NCBI GenBank assembly: GCA_944800085.1
Contig: CALYLO010000006.1
Coordinates: forward strand, 62,001 to 126,000
Source: Paenibacillus melissococcoides
GTDB taxonomy: Bacteria > Bacillota > Bacilli > Paenibacillales > Paenibacillaceae
Direction: 5' to 3'
Length of the DNA: 64,000 bases
Made by a program: the position numbers and the translations under genes. Under the pieces are notes generated by a model that ran no database searches, was not told the origin of the DNA, and saw only the letters and a program-made list of their open reading frames with translations. This document shows positions 59,653 through 64,000 of this stretch, piece by piece; positions within the stretch are counted from its first letter, which is position 1; every line of letters begins with the position of its first letter.

Positions 59653-59711
59653 TGCATGTCCCTTCCTTGACTTGTAATCGTACCTCCCATCTTATCAGAT
59701 TTTCATAAAAT

Positions 59712-59762
59712 GTTAAAAATAAATGAACACCGCCTGCCGTTGTAGGGGCAGATGGTGTTCGA
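59712..59762 (-). terminator. Terminator of the RlmL-type gene
   Basis: GAACACC..CTGCC (59725-59738) pairs with GGCAG..GGTGTTC (59747-59760), followed on the minus strand by ATTTATTTTTAA. Confidence 0.8.
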
Positions 59763-59772
59763 TAGGGCGTGA

Positions 59773-60939
59773 TTAGGATTCGGAAGGCGAAGCCGGCGTC
59801 TTGCTGCGCGGCGGAAGCGGACCGAAATATTGATAGAGCTGGCATTCGATATTGCCGTTGAACAGCTTGCGGCGCTTGTCCGCCGGCCGCCCGAAGTAAT
59901 GCTCGAACTGGCGGCTCGGGCTGATCGCGAAGAACGACCAGGTCGGCAGCGTCTTCGCCATAAAGCCGAGGTCTCTCACCATTCTCTCGACTTCGTCCTT
60001 CTCGTTCAATCGTTCGCCATATGGCGGGTTCGTAACGATGCAGCCGTACTCTCCTTGCGGCTTCGCCTTGTTCGCCGGGCAGACGCGGAACTCGATTTCG
60101 CGGCCGAAGCCGGCGCTCTTGGCTGCCGCCTGGGCGAGGCGAATCGCTTCCGGATCGATATCCGATCCGGTCAATTGAAGCTCCTTGTCGTCGCGGACGG
60201 CGTCAAATGCTTCCTCCCGCGCTTGTTCCCAAGCCTGTTCCCCGATGATGCCCCATGCCTCCGCAGAGAAGGAGCGCCGGAGTCCGGGAGCGACATTCCA
60301 GCCGATCATGGCCGCTTCGATCAGCAAGGTTCCCGATCCGCAGAACGGATCATACAGCGGACGCTGGGGATTCCAACGGCTCAGCAATATAATCGCGGCA
60401 GCCATCGTCTCTTTGAGCGGCGCGGCTCCGGTCAGCTTGCGATAGCCGCGCTTATGCAATCCGGGCCCGGTCGTGTCCAGCGTGATCGTCGCCATGTCGT
60501 TCAGCAAGGAGACCTCGATCCGGTACAGTGGACCGGTCTCTTCGAACCAGTCGGTATGGTACCGCTGCTTCATCCGCTCCACGACCGCCTTTTTCACGAT
60601 GCCCTGACAGGCGGGAACGCTGGAGAGCTGGGATTTATGAGAACGACCGTCAACCGGAAATTCGCCATGGATCGGGATCCAATCCGGCCATGGAATGGCT
60701 TTGGTGCCCTCGAACAGCTCCTCGAAGGTACGAGCGCGGAATTCGCCCATTTTGACGAGCACCCGATCCGAGGTCCGGAGCCACAGATTGGCCCGGCACA
60801 CGTCGACAGGCCCTCCGGAGAACAGCACGCGGCCGTTCTCCACTCGCGTATCCTCATATCCAAGCAGCTTCAATTCACGCGCGACGACAGCCTCCAATCC
60901 CATTGGGGCGGTCGCGATTAACGTCCAAGGTCGGTTCAT
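59773..60939 (-). CDS. THUMP-domain 23S rRNA/tRNA guanine-N2 methyltransferase (RlmL/YpsC type)
   Basis: SAM-dependent methylation of guanine in rRNA. The product has 388 residues. A THUMP domain (about 45-155) is followed by the Rossmann methyltransferase: YDPFCGSGTLLIEAA (motif I, residues about 194-208), GSDIDPEAIRLAQ and the catalytic TNPPYGERL (motif IV, N-P-P-Y). B. subtilis YpsC is the closest named relative. It is transcribed divergently from the O-methyltransferase gene. Confidence 0.9.
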   Translation of the reverse strand: MNRPWTLIATAPMGLEAVVARELKLLGYEDTRVENGRVLFSGGPVDVCRANLWLRTSDRVLVKMGEFRARTFEELFEGTKAIPWPDWIPIHGEFPVDGRSHKSQLSSVPACQGIVKKAVVERMKQRYHTDWFEETGPLYRIEVSLLNDMATITLDTTGPGLHKRGYRKLTGAAPLKETMAAAIILLSRWNPQRPLYDPFCGSGTLLIEAAMIGWNVAPGLRRSFSAEAWGIIGEQAWEQAREEAFDAVRDDKELQLTGSDIDPEAIRLAQAAAKSAGFGREIEFRVCPANKAKPQGEYGCIVTNPPYGERLNEKDEVERMVRDLGFMAKTLPTWSFFAISPSRQFEHYFGRPADKRRKLFNGNIECQLYQYFGPLPPRSKTPASPSES

Positions 60940-61021
60940 TCGATAACAACACTCCGTTCTACTTCTCTTACTTGTACTTGTATGGCATTCATCATATCAT
61001 AAAATACAAGGAGGATGGAAA

Positions 61022-61657
61022 ATGTCGAGTGAAGCAGTAGAATCCTATTTAGAACAATTATATCCCGCGGATCCGGCCGTGGAGCGAATCAAGGAGGGTA
61101 TCCGGGCTCATGGCATACGGGACATTTCCGTGCCGGAAGGGTACGGGCGCCTGTTGACGATGCTGGCCCGCCTGGCGCATGCGAAGGATGCGCTGGAGAT
61201 CGGCGCGCTGGGCGGCTACAGCGGTTATTGCATCTTGCGGGGGCTGGAACCGGGAGGCCGCCTTGTCTCGCTGGAGCTGCGTCAAGATTACGCCGATCTG
61301 GCGAAGCGCAATCTAACGGAAGCCGGCTTCGGCGAGCAGGTGGAATACAGAGTAGGCGAGGCGCTTCATTCGCTTGCGGATCTGGAGCGGGAAGGGGCCC
61401 GCTATGATTTGTTCTTTATTGACGCGGACAAGGAAAATTATCCGGCCTATCTCGAATACGCGATCCGGCTCGCGAGACCGGGGGCCCTCATCGCGGGAGA
61501 CAATCTCATGCTCCGCGGCAGAACGCTCAATCCGGACAAGCAGGGTCCGTCCGTGCAGGCGATGCGGGACTTCAATGCCGCGATCGCGCAGGATGAACGA
61601 TTGCTCAGCACGCTGCTTCCGGCCTATGACGGTCTGGCGCTTGCGATCGTGAAATAA
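61022..61657 (+). CDS. O-methyltransferase, class I (COMT type)
   Basis: The product has 211 residues. The SAM site is ALEIGALGGYSGYCIL (residues 58-73), with the acidic end LVSLELRQDY. The metal- and substrate-binding FIDADKENYPAYL and DNLMLRGRTLNP are typical of the metal-dependent caffeoyl-CoA-O-methyltransferase group, which includes B. subtilis YrrM (tRNA 5-methoxyuridine synthesis). Whether it acts on tRNA or a small molecule is open. AAGGAGG is at ideal distance. Confidence 0.87.
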   Translation: MSSEAVESYLEQLYPADPAVERIKEGIRAHGIRDISVPEGYGRLLTMLARLAHAKDALEIGALGGYSGYCILRGLEPGGRLVSLELRQDYADLAKRNLTEAGFGEQVEYRVGEALHSLADLEREGARYDLFFIDADKENYPAYLEYAIRLARPGALIAGDNLMLRGRTLNPDKQGPSVQAMRDFNAAIAQDERLLSTLLPAYDGLALAIVK

Positions 61658-61707
61658 GACGGACAGATTCCAAATATGGTGGAAGCAGACTCTATATTCC
61701 GTTGCTA

Positions 61708-61716
61708 TGCTATAAT
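61708..61716 (+). promoter_or_regulatory. Extended -10 promoter before the first NSS transporter
   Basis: TGCTATAAT: a consensus -10 hexamer (61711-61716) with the TGn extension, 40 bases before the start codon. No good -35 element, as is usual for this class. Confidence 0.6.
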
Positions 61717-61755
61717 GGATGACAGCAATCGAAAAAGAAGGATGGATTAGAACGG

Positions 61756-63102
61756 ATGACACAGCAAGAACAATGGACTTCCCGACTCGGCTTCGTGCTC
61801 GCCTCGGCCGGATCGGCCATCGGGCTCGGAGCGATCTGGAAGTTCCCGAATGTCGTCGCTACCAGCGGTGGCGGCGCTTTTTTTCTTGTCTTTATTATTT
61901 TTACCTTCGGTATCGGCCTGCCGCTGCTGCTGGCCGAGTTCATGATCGGCCGCAATACGGGCAAGGAAGCGGTGTCCGCCTACCGTGAGTTGGCGCCGGG
62001 GAGCAGATGGCACGGCGTCGGTTATTTGGGCATGGCGACGTGCTCCTTGCTGCTATCTTTTTACAGCGTGGTCGGCGGGTGGATTGTGCTCTATTTCCTC
62101 AAAGGCCTGACCGGTTCGCTGCTGCAGGATGGACGCAACTACGGAGAGCTGTTCGAATCGACTGCCGCGAACCCTTGGGCGGCCGTGCTGGCACAGGCGC
62201 TGTTCATGCTTATCACGATCGTTATCGTGGCCCGGGGAGTGAAGCAGGGCATTGAGAAGGCAAGCCGCATTATGATGCCTGGCTTGTTCATCCTGTTCCT
62301 CGTCCTGATCGTTCGCTCGCTCACCCTCCCTGGGATGAGCGAAGGACTTGTCTATTTCCTGAAGCCGGACTTCGGCAAGCTGACGCCGCAAGCGCTGCTG
62401 TATGCGCTTGGACAATCTTTCTTCTGCCTGAGTGTGGGCGGCTCCTGCATGGTGACGTACAGCTCCTATCTGAAGAAAGGGGAGCCTCTCGGAAAGCCGG
62501 CTCTATCGGTCGTCGGCTTGAACGTGCTGACCTCGTTCATGGCGGGCATCGCGATATTCCCCGCTTTGTTCGCGCTCGGCATGAAGCCGCAGGAAGGCGC
62601 CGGCCTGCTCTTCATCACGCTTCCGGCCGTCTTCGAGCAGCTTCCGTTCGGCAGCCTGTTCATCGCGCTGTTCCTGGCGCTCTTCTTATTCGCGACCCTG
62701 ACATCGGCGTTCTCTCTGTTGGAAATCGTCGTGGCCGCATTCACCCGGGGCAAGGCTGATCAACGCGCGCGCATGTGCTGGCTGGTCGGCGGCGGTATTT
62801 TCGCCTTGGGCATTCCATCGGCACTGTCCTTCGGCGTGGGCAGCCATCTGCAGTGGCTTGGGCGCAATATATTCGATTGGGCCGACTTCGCGGTGACGAA
62901 CGTCATGCTTCCGCTTGGCGTGCTGCTGATCGCGCTATTCGTTGGGTTCCGGTATCCGCGCCGGCGCCTGCAGGAGGAATGGGACACGCTCGGCAGCCGC
63001 TGGCACAAAGGCTTGGCCGTGTACGTCTTCATGCTCCGCTTCATTTTGCCAGTGATCGTTCTGGTCGTGTTTTTGCACGGGATGAACTGGCTGCCGGTAT
63101 GA
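61756..63102 (+). CDS. Sodium-dependent NSS-family transporter, copy 1
   Basis: Sodium-coupled uptake of amino acids or related solutes (LeuT fold). The product has 448 residues with 11-12 transmembrane segments. TM1 carries the unwound Na/substrate site (ASAGSAIGLGAIWKFPN). The family patch GGGAFFLVF follows, with GQSFFCLSVGGSCMVTYSSYL in TM6. Arg of SLTLPGMSEGL and the later gate segment FALGMKPQEGAGLLF are shared with copy 2. The substrate is not readable. The start follows AAGGATGG at a long distance. A 41-base gap separates it from the paralogue. Confidence 0.93.
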   Translation: MTQQEQWTSRLGFVLASAGSAIGLGAIWKFPNVVATSGGGAFFLVFIIFTFGIGLPLLLAEFMIGRNTGKEAVSAYRELAPGSRWHGVGYLGMATCSLLLSFYSVVGGWIVLYFLKGLTGSLLQDGRNYGELFESTAANPWAAVLAQALFMLITIVIVARGVKQGIEKASRIMMPGLFILFLVLIVRSLTLPGMSEGLVYFLKPDFGKLTPQALLYALGQSFFCLSVGGSCMVTYSSYLKKGEPLGKPALSVVGLNVLTSFMAGIAIFPALFALGMKPQEGAGLLFITLPAVFEQLPFGSLFIALFLALFLFATLTSAFSLLEIVVAAFTRGKADQRARMCWLVGGGIFALGIPSALSFGVGSHLQWLGRNIFDWADFAVTNVMLPLGVLLIALFVGFRYPRRRLQEEWDTLGSRWHKGLAVYVFMLRFILPVIVLVVFLHGMNWLPV

Positions 63103-63143
63103 GCGGGCAACATTCGTACACAGATTGACAACAGGAGGCAGTA

Positions 63144-64000
63144 ATGACAACTCGAGAGCAGTGGACTTCAAAACTCGGATTTATACTAGCGTCGGCCGGA
63201 TCGGCGATCGGGCTGGGGGCTATTTGGAAATTCCCCAATGTCGTTGCAACGAGCGGCGGCGGCGCATTTTTTGTTATTTTTCTAATATTTACGCTGGGTA
63301 TCGGACTCCCTCTGCTACTGGCGGAGTTCGCCATCGGGCGCAGCACCGGGCGGGGAGCCGTATCCGCATATCGGGACATTGCGCCGCAATCGAAATGGCA
63401 CTGGATCGGATACTTGGGCATCGGAACCTGCTTCCTGCTCTTGTCCTACTACAGTGTCGTTGGCGGGTGGATTGTGCTCTATGTAGGCCGCGGCATTGTC
63501 GGCGGCTTGCTCGCGAACGGCCGCGACTACGATGCGCTGTTCGCGGAGACGGTCGCCAATCCGTGGTACGCCGTAGCGGCGCAATTCGTCTTCATGCTGA
63601 TTACGATCGCGGTGGTCGCACGCGGAATCAAAGGAGGAATCGAACGGGCCAGCCGCGTCTTGATGCCCGGCTTATTCATCTTATTCCTAGTGCTGATTAT
63701 CCGTTCTCTGACCCTTCCCGGGATGGGCGAAGGACTTTGTTATTTCCTGCAGCCAGATTTCAGCAAGCTGACGGGACAGGCTGTGCTGTATGCGTTGGGG
63801 CAATCGTTCTTCTGTCTCAGCGTCGGGGTATCCGTGATGGTGACCTACAGTTCCTACTTGAGCCGCCAGGAATCGCTGCTTAAATCATCGGTCTCTGTCG
63901 TCGGCCTGAACGTCCTGACCTCGCTGATGGCGGGGCTTGCGATCTTCCCGGCCATATTTGCGCTGGGCATGAAGCCGCAGGAAGGCCCGGGCCTGCTGTT
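63144..64000 (+). CDS. Sodium-dependent NSS-family transporter, copy 2 (cut by window edge)
   Basis: ATG 63144 with ACAGGAGG upstream opens a frame that stays open to the window end (285 codons seen). It begins MTTREQWTSKLGFILASAGS and is closely similar to copy 1 along its whole visible length, for example IGLGAIWKFPNVVATSGGGAFF, SYYSVVGGWIVLY and LGQSFFCLSVG. The strongest differences are in the extracellular loops. The pair is a tandem duplication. Co-transcription with copy 1 is likely because the gap has no terminator. Confidence 0.93.
   Translation, partial: MTTREQWTSKLGFILASAGSAIGLGAIWKFPNVVATSGGGAFFVIFLIFTLGIGLPLLLAEFAIGRSTGRGAVSAYRDIAPQSKWHWIGYLGIGTCFLLLSYYSVVGGWIVLYVGRGIVGGLLANGRDYDALFAETVANPWYAVAAQFVFMLITIAVVARGIKGGIERASRVLMPGLFILFLVLIIRSLTLPGMGEGLCYFLQPDFSKLTGQAVLYALGQSFFCLSVGVSVMVTYSSYLSRQESLLKSSVSVVGLNVLTSLMAGLAIFPAIFALGMKPQEGPGLL

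Overview
The window is a chromosomal segment of an endospore-forming, moderately GC-rich member of the Bacillales, most likely a Paenibacillus. The evidence is the spore genes (ytrH, ytrI, ytaF, two ytvI-type genes, an alpha/beta SASP), Gram-positive ribosome binding sites, frequent TTG/GTG starts, and a backbone in the order of the Bacillus subtilis region ytoI-ytpI-ytrHI-dnaE-accDA-pyk-fxsA-ytvI-citZ-icd-mdh-pho-polA-mutM-ytaF-coaE-nrdR. The genus is inferred from gene content and order; no 16S gene is present.

Layout. 1-2.8 kb: the end of a YhgE/Pip-type membrane protein, a chromosomal aminoglycoside 6-adenylyltransferase, and a gene-poor stretch of dispersed repeats. 2.8-14.9 kb: ytoI, ytpI, ytrHI, dnaE, a PgpA-type gene, accDA, pyk, a hotdog thioesterase and fxsA. 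pfkA, expected between accA and pyk, is absent. 15-21.4 kb: a second repeat cluster, a broken ClbS/DfsB gene, ytvI, then the TCA genes citZ-icd-mdh (citZ has a CcpA-type site over its -35 element). 21.5-25.2 kb: a decayed siderophore locus with an intact binding protein but both permeases deleted, a second ytvI-type gene and a YfbR-type nucleotidase. 25.4-38.1 kb: fumarase, then a phosphate locus (phoR-phoP, pstSCAB, phoU) interrupted by about 3.6 kb of accessory DNA. That DNA holds gene remnants, a small CBS-domain gene pair, a broken partial copy of the phoP promoter and 5' end, and an AT-rich island with an Mga/AtxA-like regulator and an unknown small protein. 38.1-45.5 kb: a third repeat cluster, polA-mutM-ytaF-coaE, a lytic transglycosylase, an SASP gene, nrdR and tRNA-Ala. 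45.6-52.5 kb: a sugar module (AraC regulator, BadF-type kinase, GH4 glycosidase), an orphan holin, a single-domain CuA protein, a HepT-like protein, a SufR-like regulator, a fourth repeat cluster and ytxGH. 52.7-64 kb: glutamate racemase, a LysM-M14 peptidase, small conserved proteins, a BCCT transporter, an LTA-synthase-type enzyme, an RlmL-type methyltransferase, an O-methyltransferase and two tandem NSS transporters, the second cut by the window edge.

How the genes work together. accDA supplies malonyl-CoA; pyk, citZ, icd, mdh and fumarase cover lower glycolysis and part of the TCA cycle; PhoR-PhoP should control the Pst uptake system through an 11-bp-phased Pho box before pstS; polA, mutM and nrdR serve DNA synthesis and repair; racE and the LysM-M14 peptidase act on cell-wall peptides.

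The most unusual material is (1) a family of roughly 50-bp intergenic repeats in four clusters, in three of which the left arm is the reverse complement of the right arm, and (2) the rearranged phosphate locus. No CRISPR array, rRNA operon, complete insertion sequence or prophage was seen.
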